Shown: in pieces, positions 1-6,928 of the stretch
Position numbering within the stretch: the first letter of the stretch is position 1
Layout of the letters: each line of letters opens with the position of its first letter
DNA from: Flavobacteriales bacterium UBA6772
GTDB lineage: Bacteria; Bacteroidota; Bacteroidia; Flavobacteriales; UBA7430
Direction of reading: 5' to 3'
NCBI GenBank assembly: GCA_002453265.1
Contig: DKGK01000040.1
Location: 5,808-20,221 of the forward strand
DNA length: 14,414 nucleotides
Notes under the pieces: model-generated
Seen by the model: only the letters and a program-made list of their open reading frames with translations
What the model was told of the DNA's origin: nothing
The model's database searches: none
Program-made: the position numbers and the translations under genes

Positions 1-750
1 GGTGTAAACGAAATTTCTTTCGATTCGAATAATGACTTGTGGCTAGCCAATGGTCTTTTTGGAATGATACATTTTGATGGAACTAATTTTACAACCTATA
101 ATACCAACTCTGGTTTAGTAAGTAATTCGGTACGGACAATTGAAGTTGATCAAAATGATAATAAATGGGTCGGTACAGCTCAAGGAATAACCGTTTTTAA
201 TTCTAATAATGAACTTTTAGATCAACATACAATGATGTTACTTTTACCTGCACCAGATACTTTAAATCCTGTGGTAGATATAGTTTTTGATTCTCAAGGA
301 CATGTTTGGACTGGTATTTATGTAGATTACTTAGTTACTGTTGGCGGAGTAGCTGCTTGGAATGGTGCTTCGTGGACTGGTTTTTCAGATGATTATTTAG
401 TTGGACCAGTAGTAAGAGCTTTAGTAGTAGATGAAAATGATGCTGTTTGGGTTGCCACAAGTACTGGTGTTACTAAAATTAGTAATCCTACTTTGTCTGT
501 TCCTAGCTTATCTACTCATTCAGAAATCGTACTTCATCCTAATCCGGCAGTATCAAGCTTTGTTATTCATTCAGAAAATGAAATACAAGCCTATAAAATA
601 GTTAACCTATTAGGTAAGGTAGTGCTTGAGTCGTATGCTGTAACTTCGAATGAAATTAACGTAAATTCCCGAAATTTTTCTAGCGGATTATATATTGTAG
701 AAGTAGTAACTACCCAAAATAGAATCAGGGAATTTATTGTAATTAAATAA
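1..750 (+). CDS. C-terminal part of a secreted beta-propeller protein with T9SS sorting domain (5' end outside window)
   Basis: The frame is open from base 1 and ends at TAA 748-750, so only the last 249 residues are visible and the true start lies upstream. An in-frame ATG at 37 is internal to a propeller repeat and is unlikely to be the start. The first ~155 residues contain at least three repeats of the two-component-regulator propeller type: an aspartate-rich strand, then W-V/T-G or W-V-A, then G-I/V-T, for example around NDNKWVGTAQGITVF and NDAVWVATSTGVTKI. The last ~75 residues look like a type A T9SS C-terminal domain: an HPNPA start, a KIVNLLGKVV strand, an SSGLYIVEV strand and a short ending in FIVIK. 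Such domains direct export across the outer membrane and are cleaved by PorU, which is encoded in this window. The substrate or ligand of the propeller cannot be told. No terminator is obvious after the stop. Confidence 0.82.
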   Translation, partial: GVNEISFDSNNDLWLANGLFGMIHFDGTNFTTYNTNSGLVSNSVRTIEVDQNDNKWVGTAQGITVFNSNNELLDQHTMMLLLPAPDTLNPVVDIVFDSQGHVWTGIYVDYLVTVGGVAAWNGASWTGFSDDYLVGPVVRALVVDENDAVWVATSTGVTKISNPTLSVPSLSTHSEIVLHPNPAVSSFVIHSENEIQAYKIVNLLGKVVLESYAVTSNEINVNSRNFSSGLYIVEVVTTQNRIREFIVIK

Positions 751-838
751 GCTATTCTGTAATGCTATATTTAAAGTTGGCTCGTTAGCATTTGTCTTTT
801 AACAAGAATGTTTTATAGAGGAAATTACACTTATTCGT

Positions 839-1413
839 TTGTTGGAGTTGCTAGCTTTAGCATCAGCCACTTTTTTAGGTTTACATTTTATCACAAGTAA
901 AGAGTTTAGCCAGAAATTGCTTGACGGTTTTTTACTATTGGGATTTATTTTTGCCTTAGCAGATCTAGTCTTACTGATTTCACGTTATGGTTTCCCTATT
1001 GAGTTCATACCTAACACGGCATTTATTTATTTCCCTTTTCTCTATTTTTGTTCTTTACAGCTTACCGGTCAATCAAATATAAAAATGTGGAAGCTATTAT
1101 ACCCTGCTGCTTTATTTTATTCACTTGGTCGCTTTATTATTTAATGTTGATTTTTACTTTTTTATTGAAAATAAATTCGCCTACTTATTCAGTATATATA
1201 TGCTTTCTAGTATTGAAAGCTATACAAATTCATCAAAGAAACATTTTTCAATTTTTCTCATCAATAGAAAATAAAGCCAACGAAATAAATAATGAATGGG
1301 AATTAAATACTCGAGAATTACTGGAAGAATCGGAGCTATTAATCTTTAATTTACTAACAAATTCGCAATATAATTTTCCTGCTGTTTTACAAGATGGAAC
1401 TTATATCAGATAA
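839..1413 (+). pseudogene. Decayed multi-TM sensor/regulator gene (AraC-type membrane regulator remnant, HTH missing)
   Basis: Two overlapping reading frames together make one protein-like membrane region. The first (to a stop at 1142-1144) has hydrophobic helices and a segment FIYFPFLYFCSLQLTGQ, which resembles the 'GPLLYLYVKSLTG' stretch in the multi-TM half of many Bacteroidota AraC-type regulators. The second (about 1125 to 1413, shifted frame) continues with a hydrophobic helix, then KAIQIHQRNIFQFFSSIEN, resembling the 'hR..I...FSSIEK' linker of the same proteins. A one-base deletion, or its equivalent, near 1120-1145 would explain the frame change. No ATG precedes the first frame; it is open only from about 803, after a stop at 800-802, and TTG 839 is a poor start. 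The expected ~100-residue helix-turn-helix is absent, because a terminator hairpin begins seven bases after the last stop. The family assignment is by eye. A small unrelated membrane protein is the alternative. Confidence 0.45.
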
Positions 1414-1419
1414 CAATAG

Positions 1420-1447
1420 GAGCTAGATTTATTTTAAAATCTAGCTC
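1420..1447. terminator. Bidirectional hairpin terminator between the regulator remnant and tsaB
   Basis: A perfect 11-bp stem (GAGCTAGATTT at 1420-1430 with AAATCTAGCTC at 1437-1447) encloses a 6-base loop. It lies between converging units, which suits a shared terminator. The tsaB stop codon (complement of 1441-1443) lies inside the right arm. T tracts follow only loosely on either strand, so it may also serve mainly to protect the mRNA 3' end. Confidence 0.65.
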
Positions 1448-2139
1448 TTAACTTTCTTATTTTTCTTTCCATCTACAAAGTCCTTTAAATAATAAGGCTC
1501 AAAATAGGCTACGTCTTCAAAATCTTTGTTTTGGAATTTCTGTTCCACTAATTCTGCAATTGCTCGCGCTGAAGGAAAAGTAGTAGGAGAGAAACTTGTA
1601 TTTTCTCCTTGGTATAGGTTTTTAGATTTTTCTGCACCATCTCCAATAAAATGACAGTGAGTCATCTTTAAGAATTTCTCGTAAGAATTAGGTTCTAGAA
1701 TTAGAGCTTCAGTATCCCTTATTTTTAGGAACTTTGTATCGAACACTGCTGTATAAACCTCCATTCTACGTGCATCTAGCATAGGAATAAGTAAGTCGGT
1801 AGTATTTACCTTATTTTCTAAAACATAGGTTCTACAAAGCACTTCTAAGGTTTCTACACTTATCAAAGGAATGTCTAATCCATAGCACAAGCCTTTAGCA
1901 GATGACACCCCAATACGCAAGCCTGTATAAGACCCAGGCCCTTTGCTTACAGAAATAGCATCTAAGTCGCTCAGCTTTTTTTTGGCCTTAGTACATAAGT
2001 CTTCAATAAAAAGGTGTAGTTTTTCAGAATGAGAAAAGTTTCCTTCGTTATAGTCTATCGACTCTAAAACGATTCCATTTTCGCTTAATGCCAAAGAGCA
2101 GCTTTTTGTAGCGGTGTCTAAAGTTAGAATAAGTGCCAT
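1441..2139 (-). CDS. tsaB: tRNA threonylcarbamoyladenosine biosynthesis protein TsaB
   Basis: TsaB is the inactive ASKHA-fold partner of the TsaD transferase. With TsaE they move the threonylcarbamoyl group from threonylcarbamoyl-AMP to A37 of tRNAs that read ANN codons, in the cytoplasm. The 232-residue product has the family length and its hallmarks: an N-terminal strand LILTLDTATKSCSLAL (residues 3-18), the SHSEKLH segment (36-42), and the conserved SKGPGSYTGLRIGVSSAKGL block (65-84) followed by SVETLE. The C-terminal half is variable, as usual, and ends in a lysine-rich tail. The ATG start is the only reasonable one, since the DTAT strand must lie near the N terminus. The gene follows the DUF6438 lipoprotein gene by 63 bases on the same strand, so co-transcription is possible. 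Its stop lies within a terminator stem. Confidence 0.95.
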   Translation of the reverse strand: MALILTLDTATKSCSLALSENGIVLESIDYNEGNFSHSEKLHLFIEDLCTKAKKKLSDLDAISVSKGPGSYTGLRIGVSSAKGLCYGLDIPLISVETLEVLCRTYVLENKVNTTDLLIPMLDARRMEVYTAVFDTKFLKIRDTEALILEPNSYEKFLKMTHCHFIGDGAEKSKNLYQGENTSFSPTTFPSARAIAELVEQKFQNKDFEDVAYFEPYYLKDFVDGKKNKKVKS

Positions 2140-2149
2140 GAGTTGTTGT

Positions 2150-2162
2150 TTGCAGGCTGCAA
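2150..2162. repeat. Short palindrome in the tsaB leader
   Basis: TTGCAGGCTGCAA is a perfect inverted repeat of 6-bp arms around one central base, about ten bases upstream of the tsaB start. In this AT-rich spacer it stands out by its G+C content. It could be an operator half-site pair or a small hairpin near the ribosome-binding region. There is no direct evidence of function. Confidence 0.3.
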
Positions 2163-2202
2163 TTTACACTTTATAAAAAGTAATAATTATCAGTAATTCA
2201 AT

Positions 2203-2652
2203 TTATTGTTTCCAATTAGCATTTTTTGTCAATAAATATTCTAGAGCTTTTATGTTCTGTTTTAAGCCCAAAGGAATTCCCCCTTTATGTTTTATCAAAA
2301 TGGTATCATTTTCTGTATAAATGCTTAAACTTGTCAAAGGTAAATCTTGAGCTCTTAAATTATAATCAGCAGATTTTAACAACTCTTTTTGACTTAATAG
2401 GCGTTCTAGTTCTTTAAAATCTGCACGATCCATATACCACTCAAAAGTACCCTGTTGTTCCACAAATCTTTTACCATTGTACTTTACAAGTCTATCGTTG
2501 TTTATACTCATGGTATATATTGGGCAAGTGCCAAAGCAAGCACCTCTAGAAATTTCTACTTTTAATGTAGCTGCTGTATTTAGAACTTGATTCTCTTTTA
2601 CACTCGCACACGAAAATAGTGTTGTAATTAGTACTAGTATAAGTTTCTTCAT
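2203..2652 (-). CDS. DUF6438-type lipoprotein of unknown function
   Basis: This is a 149-residue product. It begins with a lipoprotein signal: MKK, a hydrophobic run, and a lipobox LFSC with C15 as the predicted lipidated residue. The mature part contains SRGACFGTCPIYTM (residues 35-48) with cysteines 39 and 43. It then has a short beta-rich stretch (KYNGKRFVEQQGTFEWYM) and a helix-rich part with FKELERLL. The CFGTCP motif followed by Y-T and an 'NG' turn is the pattern of the DUF6438 family, found in many Bacteroidota, with no established activity. The protein is probably anchored at the periplasmic face of an envelope membrane. The gene is divergent from the Mpl-type ligase with only 43 bases between them and is followed by tsaB. 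The C-X3-C pair could be a disulfide or a metal or haem ligand, but nothing in the sequence decides this. Confidence 0.72.
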   Translation of the reverse strand: MKKLILVLITTLFSCASVKENQVLNTAATLKVEISRGACFGTCPIYTMSINNDRLVKYNGKRFVEQQGTFEWYMDRADFKELERLLSQKELLKSADYNLRAQDLPLTSLSIYTENDTILIKHKGGIPLGLKQNIKALEYLLTKNANWKQ

Positions 2653-2683
2653 TGTAAATCGATTTATTACCTTTCCTTTTTCA

Positions 2684-2691
2684 CAAAGATA
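2684..2691 (-). promoter_or_regulatory. Candidate Bacteroidota -7 element before the DUF6438 lipoprotein gene
   Basis: Reading leftward, TATCTTTG matches the Bacteroidota sigma-ABfr -7 consensus TAnnTTTG and lies about 31 bases before the lipoprotein ATG. No TTTG is found at the usual spacing for the -33 box; a TTG occurs about 23 bases upstream, inside the start of the divergent ligase gene. If real, the -33 region overlaps that coding sequence. Confidence 0.4.
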
Positions 2692-2695
2692 ACAT

Positions 2696-4042
2696 ATGTT
2701 AGTACATTTTATTGCAATTGGCGGTGCAGCAATGCATAATTTAGCATTAGCCTTACACGAGAAATCTTATTTGGTTACTGGTTCAGACGATGCTATTTTT
2801 AACCCTTCAAAAACTAGGTTAGAACAAGCAGGTATTTGTCCTAGTGTAATGGGGTGGTTTCCAGAAAAAGTAAGCTCCGATTTAGATGCTGTTATTCTGG
2901 GTATGCATGCTCGATCTGATAATCCAGAGTTGTTAAAAGCGCAAGAATTGGGCTTGCCAATTTATTCTTATCCAGAATTTTTATACGAGCAGTCCAAAAA
3001 TAAAACTAGAATTGTAATAGGAGGGAGCCACGGTAAAACGACTATTACCTCTATGATTCTTCACGTTTTACAACATTTAAAAATTGATTCTGATTATATG
3101 GTCGGTGCTCAATTAGCTGGTTTTACAACCATGGTAAAGCTAAGTGAGGCTCCAATAATTGTTCTAGAAGGAGATGAATATTTATCTTCTCCAATAGATT
3201 TAAGACCTAAATTTCATTTATATAAACCTCATATTGCTCTTATCAGTGGCATTGCATGGGATCATATTAATGTCTTTCCTACTTTCGAAAATTACCTTAG
3301 TCAATTTCAAATTTTTATAAATAAAATTGAAGATTCTGGCTATTTAACTTACTGTTCAACTGATGTAGAATTAAATACTATTGCAAAATCAAATACCTCT
3401 ATTTCTGTAGAACCTTATATTTTACCGTCCTATAAAATTGTTGATGGCAAGACGTTCATCGAATTCGATAAGAAGTTTATTCCTTTAGAAATTTTTGGTG
3501 AACATAATCTCATTAACATGATGGGGGCATTTAATGTTTGTAAACAATTAGAGGTTTCCGAAAGTTCTTTTCTCAATGCGATGTCTAGTTTTAAAGGTGC
3601 TTCGCACCGACTAGAGAAAATATATTCAAGAAAAGGTTTACAAGTATTTAAGGATTTTGCACATTCACCTTCTAAGGTAAAAGCAACTGTTAAGGCAGTG
3701 AAATCTCAGTTTGTTGGATACAATATTATTGCTGCCCTAGAACTTCACACTTTTAGTAGCTTAAATAAAACGTTCTTATCAGAATATAAAAATTCAATGA
3801 ACGGAGTTGACACTGCAATTGTCTATTTCGATCCCGAAGCAATTACTCATAAAAAGTTGGAAAATCTTTCTGCTAATTTAGTATTCGACTCCTTTGCCCG
3901 AAAAGATTTAAGCGTTCTTACTAATAGTAATAAATTATGTCGTTTAATTGAGAGTGAAATTAGTGATAATACAATCCTACTGCTTATGAGCTCTGGTAAC
4001 TTTGGAGGCTTAGTATTAGAAGATTTTGCAAGAAGTTTATAA
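2696..4042 (+). CDS. mpl: Mur ligase of the Mpl type (UDP-MurNAc:tripeptide ligase, muropeptide recycling)
   Basis: The Mpl family joins recycled L-Ala-gamma-D-Glu-meso-DAP tripeptide to UDP-MurNAc in the cytoplasm, using ATP. The 448-residue length matches E. coli Mpl (about 457). The N-terminal Rossmann-like domain shows HFIAIGGAAMHNLALAL and VTGSDD (UDP-MurNAc binding). The ATP P-loop is GGSHGKTT (residues 109-116, K114). EGDEY (158-162) corresponds to the Mpl E-A-D-E-Y-D metal-binding region, and GIAWDHINVF (185-194) to the conserved segment with the DH pair. The C-terminal domain has FKDFAHSPSKVKAT and MSSGNFGG, the usual end of this family. The ATG at 2696 is well supported because the glycine-rich strand must be at the extreme N terminus. 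The 3' end overlaps murF tail-to-tail. A MurC-like reaction is possible, but the spacing and motifs favour Mpl. The exact peptide substrate is not shown by sequence alone. Confidence 0.85.
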   Translation: MLVHFIAIGGAAMHNLALALHEKSYLVTGSDDAIFNPSKTRLEQAGICPSVMGWFPEKVSSDLDAVILGMHARSDNPELLKAQELGLPIYSYPEFLYEQSKNKTRIVIGGSHGKTTITSMILHVLQHLKIDSDYMVGAQLAGFTTMVKLSEAPIIVLEGDEYLSSPIDLRPKFHLYKPHIALISGIAWDHINVFPTFENYLSQFQIFINKIEDSGYLTYCSTDVELNTIAKSNTSISVEPYILPSYKIVDGKTFIEFDKKFIPLEIFGEHNLINMMGAFNVCKQLEVSESSFLNAMSSFKGASHRLEKIYSRKGLQVFKDFAHSPSKVKATVKAVKSQFVGYNIIAALELHTFSSLNKTFLSEYKNSMNGVDTAIVYFDPEAITHKKLENLSANLVFDSFARKDLSVLTNSNKLCRLIESEISDNTILLLMSSGNFGGLVLEDFARSL

Positions 4043-5311
4043 GTATTCAACTAATTCCTCAAGCTTCATCCCCCTAGAGCCTTTTATTAAAATAAAAGTT
4101 TCTTTTATTGGAGAATCCTTTAATGTAATTATTAATTCCTGTATTTTTTTATAGCTAGGATATATTGTGTTGTTTACAGAATCGAATACGTTTCCAACTA
4201 AGTAAACTTCTTTAAATCCGGCAACTAAACAGTGATTTATCATGCTAATATGCTCTTTTTGTTCTTCTTCGCCTAGCTCAAACATATCTCCTAATATCAA
4301 AACCTTGTGAGCGTGTTCGATATTTATCATATTATGAATAGCCTTTTCTACACTCATCGGATTTGCATTATAGGCATCTAACAAAATCGTATTATGTTCT
4401 GTTTTTATTAACTGAGATCTATTGTTAGTGGGTACATAAGATTCAATTGCATTCTTTATTTTTTCTATTTCTACACCAAAGTGAAGACCTAAAGCTAAAC
4501 TTAATGCAATATTATCAAAATTGTAATCTCCAATTAATTGGCTTTTAATTCTATGTTTACCCATTGAAACCTGAACATAAGGTTGAGCATCTACAAAATT
4601 AACTCTGTAGTTGCTAGTGTTTAACTGTCCGTAAGTATACTTGATGCTTGTGTTTGGTACTAATTCTAGTAAGTTTTGTTGGTTGTCTTTTGTGAAAATT
4701 GGACAACCTTTTTCTCCTAAGAACTTATATAGTTCTGTTTTTGCTTTCAAAACGCCTTCTAATGAACCAAAACCTTCTAAATGTGCCTTACCTATATTCG
4801 TAATTACACCTATGTCTGGCTCTGCAATTTTGCATAAATTAGCGATTTCACCAACGTGGTTCGCACCCATTTCTATTATTGCACATTCTGTATCTAAATC
4901 TATCGCGAGTAAGCTTAATGGTACTCCTATATGATTATTTAAATTACCACTGGTAGCTGTAGTTTTAAATTTCTTATTGAGTACCCTATATATTATCTCC
5001 TTGCTAGTAGTTTTACCATTCGTTCCAGTAATTGCAATTACAGTACATACTAATTGTTTTCGATGATGATTTGCTAAGTTTTGTAGCGTAGTTAAAGCAT
5101 CATCTACTAGAATATATCTTTCATCTAAAACATATCTTGCATCATCTACAACAACATAAGAAGCTCCTTTTTCTAATGCAGAAATAGCAAATTCGTTTGC
5201 ATTAAAGTTTGGCCCCTTTAATGCGAAAAACAAACAACCTGAACTTATACCCCTAGTGTCTATACTAATCACTGGGTTCTCTAGGAAGATAGAATAAAGT
5301 TTGTTTAGCAT
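4037..5311 (-). CDS. murF: UDP-N-acetylmuramoyl-tripeptide--D-alanyl-D-alanine ligase MurF
   Basis: MurF adds D-Ala-D-Ala to UDP-MurNAc-tripeptide, the last cytoplasmic step of peptidoglycan precursor synthesis, at the cost of ATP. The 424-residue product shows the N-terminal substrate domain with SIDTRGISSGCLFFALKG (residues 16-33), then the P-loop ITGTNGKTT (94-102). Further along are NLNNHIGVPLSLL, EMGANHVGEI, ITNIGKAHLEGFG and KAKTEL. The C-terminal domain has DAYNANPMS, the MurF-typical signature, and ILGDMFELGEEE. The order and length match the family well. It lies downstream of gldJ on the same strand but is separated from it by a strong terminator, so it probably has its own promoter or depends on read-through. 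Its last codons overlap the end of the convergent mpl gene by six bases. Confidence 0.96.
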   Translation of the reverse strand: MLNKLYSIFLENPVISIDTRGISSGCLFFALKGPNFNANEFAISALEKGASYVVVDDARYVLDERYILVDDALTTLQNLANHHRKQLVCTVIAITGTNGKTTSKEIIYRVLNKKFKTTATSGNLNNHIGVPLSLLAIDLDTECAIIEMGANHVGEIANLCKIAEPDIGVITNIGKAHLEGFGSLEGVLKAKTELYKFLGEKGCPIFTKDNQQNLLELVPNTSIKYTYGQLNTSNYRVNFVDAQPYVQVSMGKHRIKSQLIGDYNFDNIALSLALGLHFGVEIEKIKNAIESYVPTNNRSQLIKTEHNTILLDAYNANPMSVEKAIHNMINIEHAHKVLILGDMFELGEEEQKEHISMINHCLVAGFKEVYLVGNVFDSVNNTIYPSYKKIQELIITLKDSPIKETFILIKGSRGMKLEELVEYL

Positions 5312-5315
5312 AGCT

Positions 5316-5323
5316 CAAAATTA
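5316..5323 (-). promoter_or_regulatory. Possible -7 element just before murF
   Basis: Reading leftward, TAATTTTG matches TAnnTTTG and ends five bases before the murF ATG, directly after the gldJ terminator T-run. If used, transcription would start at or within the start codon, giving a leaderless or nearly leaderless murF mRNA. No -33 TTTG is seen at standard spacing, so a chance match in AT-rich sequence is quite possible. Confidence 0.22.
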
Positions 5324-5328
5324 ATAGC

Positions 5329-5356
5329 AAAAAAAAGCCTCTCGTTAGAGAGGCTT
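5329..5356 (-). terminator. Rho-independent terminator after gldJ
   Basis: A perfect 9-bp stem (AAGCCTCTC at 5335-5343 with GAGAGGCTT at 5348-5356) has a 4-base loop. In leftward reading it is followed by eight T residues (plus-strand A run 5329-5336). It starts seven bases after the gldJ stop codon and is the most convincing terminator in the window. Confidence 0.9.
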
Positions 5357-5362
5357 ACTAAA

Positions 5363-6865
5363 TTATCTAGTCATTTTTCTTGACTTCTTTTTGTTTGGCT
5401 TTAGGTCTTGAGAACCCATTCTGTCCATTACACAGCGGAAACCAATAAAGTCTGTTCCGATATTACTGTTTAAGAAACGTTTCGTTCCTGGGTTTAACCA
5501 GTATGAACGATCTTTCCATGATCCACCTTTGTAAACATGTACATCGTTATTCACTAAAGTTGTTTTACCATAGTCGTACATAGCAGCTTCTCCTTGAGAG
5601 TTTCCTTTAGAATAGTAAATGCTAGACTCGATGTCTCCATCGTATCTGTCAGAATTTTTCGCTGTTTGGTAATTTCTTCTTAGGTTGTCTGCTTCGGCCT
5701 CTCTAGTTTGCATTCTACCTAAAGAATCTGCTTCAATATAGTAGCCTTCTTCATCCTTAGCTTTATCACTAAATACATTGCCTCTAAAAGCCATAAAGTC
5801 GTCTTGTCCAGATGCATCATCTCTATATACATCTAAAACCCATTCGGCAACATTTCCACTCATATCAAATAATCCGTAATCGTTTGGAGGGAAAGATTTA
5901 ATTTCCATTGTACGAGCGCCAGCATCATTTAACGAACCTGCAATACCCATATTATCACCAGCACCACGTTTAAAGTTAGCTAATAATTCACCTTGGAATT
6001 GTTTGCGGTTATCTCTTAAAGAGTTTCTATCCCAAGGATAATATCTACCATCTGAAATATTTCCTTCAATAGAGTTTCCAATCAATCCCCAAGCAGCAAA
6101 TTCCCACTCAGCTTCTGTTGGTAGTCTAAATCCAGGTATTAATACACCATCTTCTTTTGAGCCTTTTCGACCAATTTTATTCTTTGGGTTTCTTAAATCT
6201 CTGTAGCCTTTATTTTTTCTAACAGCTCCAGTATATTGACCGGCACGATAAGTTTCTGTATTGAAATTGTCGTCGTCAAATTGTTCGGTATTGTGTTTTA
6301 AAGATTTAGCTTTAATAAGTGCTAATTCATTTACACGGTCAGTTCTCCAAGCACAGTAATCTTGAATTTGATCCCAGTTTACTCCTACTACAGGGTAGTG
6401 GCTAAATCCCGCATGACGAAGATAGTTGTTTACCATCGGGTCATTGTAACCTAATTCGCTTCTCCAAGCATTTGTATCTGGTAAAGCATTCCAGTAAACT
6501 TCTGGGTAACTTTCTCCAAACACACGAGTTAACCAAAATAAGTATTCTCTATAAGAAACATTGGTAACTTCGGTTTCGTCCATATAAAATGAAGCTACAG
6601 AGACCTGACGAGGTCTAGCATTTTGCTCCATTAAGATATCTTCTTCTGTTTGTCCCATAATAAATGAGCCACCTTCAACAAAGACCATCCCAACAGGAAG
6701 TTCTTGCTTATAATTTAGAGCAGCTTCAAAACCTCCATTAGAAGAAGTGTTTACTTTCCAGCCAGTTGTTTTAGATAGATTGTTATGCTTATCGCTACCA
6801 CAAGAAGTAGCTAAAGCAGCAAGAGCTACAATAAAAATTTTAGATAATGAATTCGAGATTTTCAT
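5363..6865 (-). CDS. gldJ: Gliding motility lipoprotein GldJ
   Basis: GldJ is an outer-membrane lipoprotein needed for gliding and for stability of the GldK/GldN part of the T9SS. The 500-residue product starts with a lipoprotein signal (MKISNSLSKIFIVALAALATSC, lipidated C22). It continues as a formylglycine-generating-enzyme (FGE/SUMF1-like) domain from about residue 59 to 480: GMVFVEGGSFIMG, FYMDETEVTNVSYREYL, VVGVNWDQIQDYCAWR, FRLPTEAEWEFAA, FDMSGNVAEWVLDVY, GGSWKDRSY and IGFRCVM. The GGSW segment lacks both cysteines of active FGE (the C-H-R-S-Y-C motif reads K-D-R-S-Y-W here), so a structural role is expected. It ends in a basic tail with KPNKKKSRK. It is somewhat shorter than F. johnsoniae GldJ (about 560 residues). 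GldK has the same fold, but the adjacency of porU and porV and the murF neighbour favour GldJ. It follows the PorP/SprF gene by 51 bases and ends in a strong terminator. Confidence 0.9.
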   Translation of the reverse strand: MKISNSLSKIFIVALAALATSCGSDKHNNLSKTTGWKVNTSSNGGFEAALNYKQELPVGMVFVEGGSFIMGQTEEDILMEQNARPRQVSVASFYMDETEVTNVSYREYLFWLTRVFGESYPEVYWNALPDTNAWRSELGYNDPMVNNYLRHAGFSHYPVVGVNWDQIQDYCAWRTDRVNELALIKAKSLKHNTEQFDDDNFNTETYRAGQYTGAVRKNKGYRDLRNPKNKIGRKGSKEDGVLIPGFRLPTEAEWEFAAWGLIGNSIEGNISDGRYYPWDRNSLRDNRKQFQGELLANFKRGAGDNMGIAGSLNDAGARTMEIKSFPPNDYGLFDMSGNVAEWVLDVYRDDASGQDDFMAFRGNVFSDKAKDEEGYYIEADSLGRMQTREAEADNLRRNYQTAKNSDRYDGDIESSIYYSKGNSQGEAAMYDYGKTTLVNNDVHVYKGGSWKDRSYWLNPGTKRFLNSNIGTDFIGFRCVMDRMGSQDLKPNKKKSRKMTR

Positions 6866-6906
6866 GGTATATGATGCGTTGATGTTGTTCGTATCTTAAG
6901 AAGGGG

Positions 6907-6928
6907 CCTAAATTACCTAAAATTTAGG
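6907..6928 (-). other. Hairpin in the porP/sprF-gldJ junction, overlapping the upstream stop codon
   Basis: CCTAAATT (6907-6914) and AATTTAGG (6921-6928) form an 8-bp stem with a 6-base loop. The stop codon of the PorP/SprF-family gene (complement of 6917-6919) is in the loop. No T-run follows in the leftward direction, so it is not a classic terminator. It may instead be a processing or stability hairpin that sets relative mRNA levels of the two genes. Confidence 0.4.

Noticed and set aside
751..800. Terminator after the propeller gene
   Set aside because: Only weak, short complementarity is present and there is no T-run.
1048..1413. A separate 121-residue membrane protein gene starting at 1048
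   Set aside because: Its start overlaps the preceding frame, and its first ~25 residues are out-of-frame reading of that frame. The combined translation reads better as one broken gene.
3847..4050. Leftward open frame overlapping the end of mpl
   Set aside because: It is antisense to conserved mpl codons, with no family resemblance or start signal.
4641..4934. Rightward open frame opposite murF
   Set aside because: It lies over the conserved MurF central domain and has no recognisable features.
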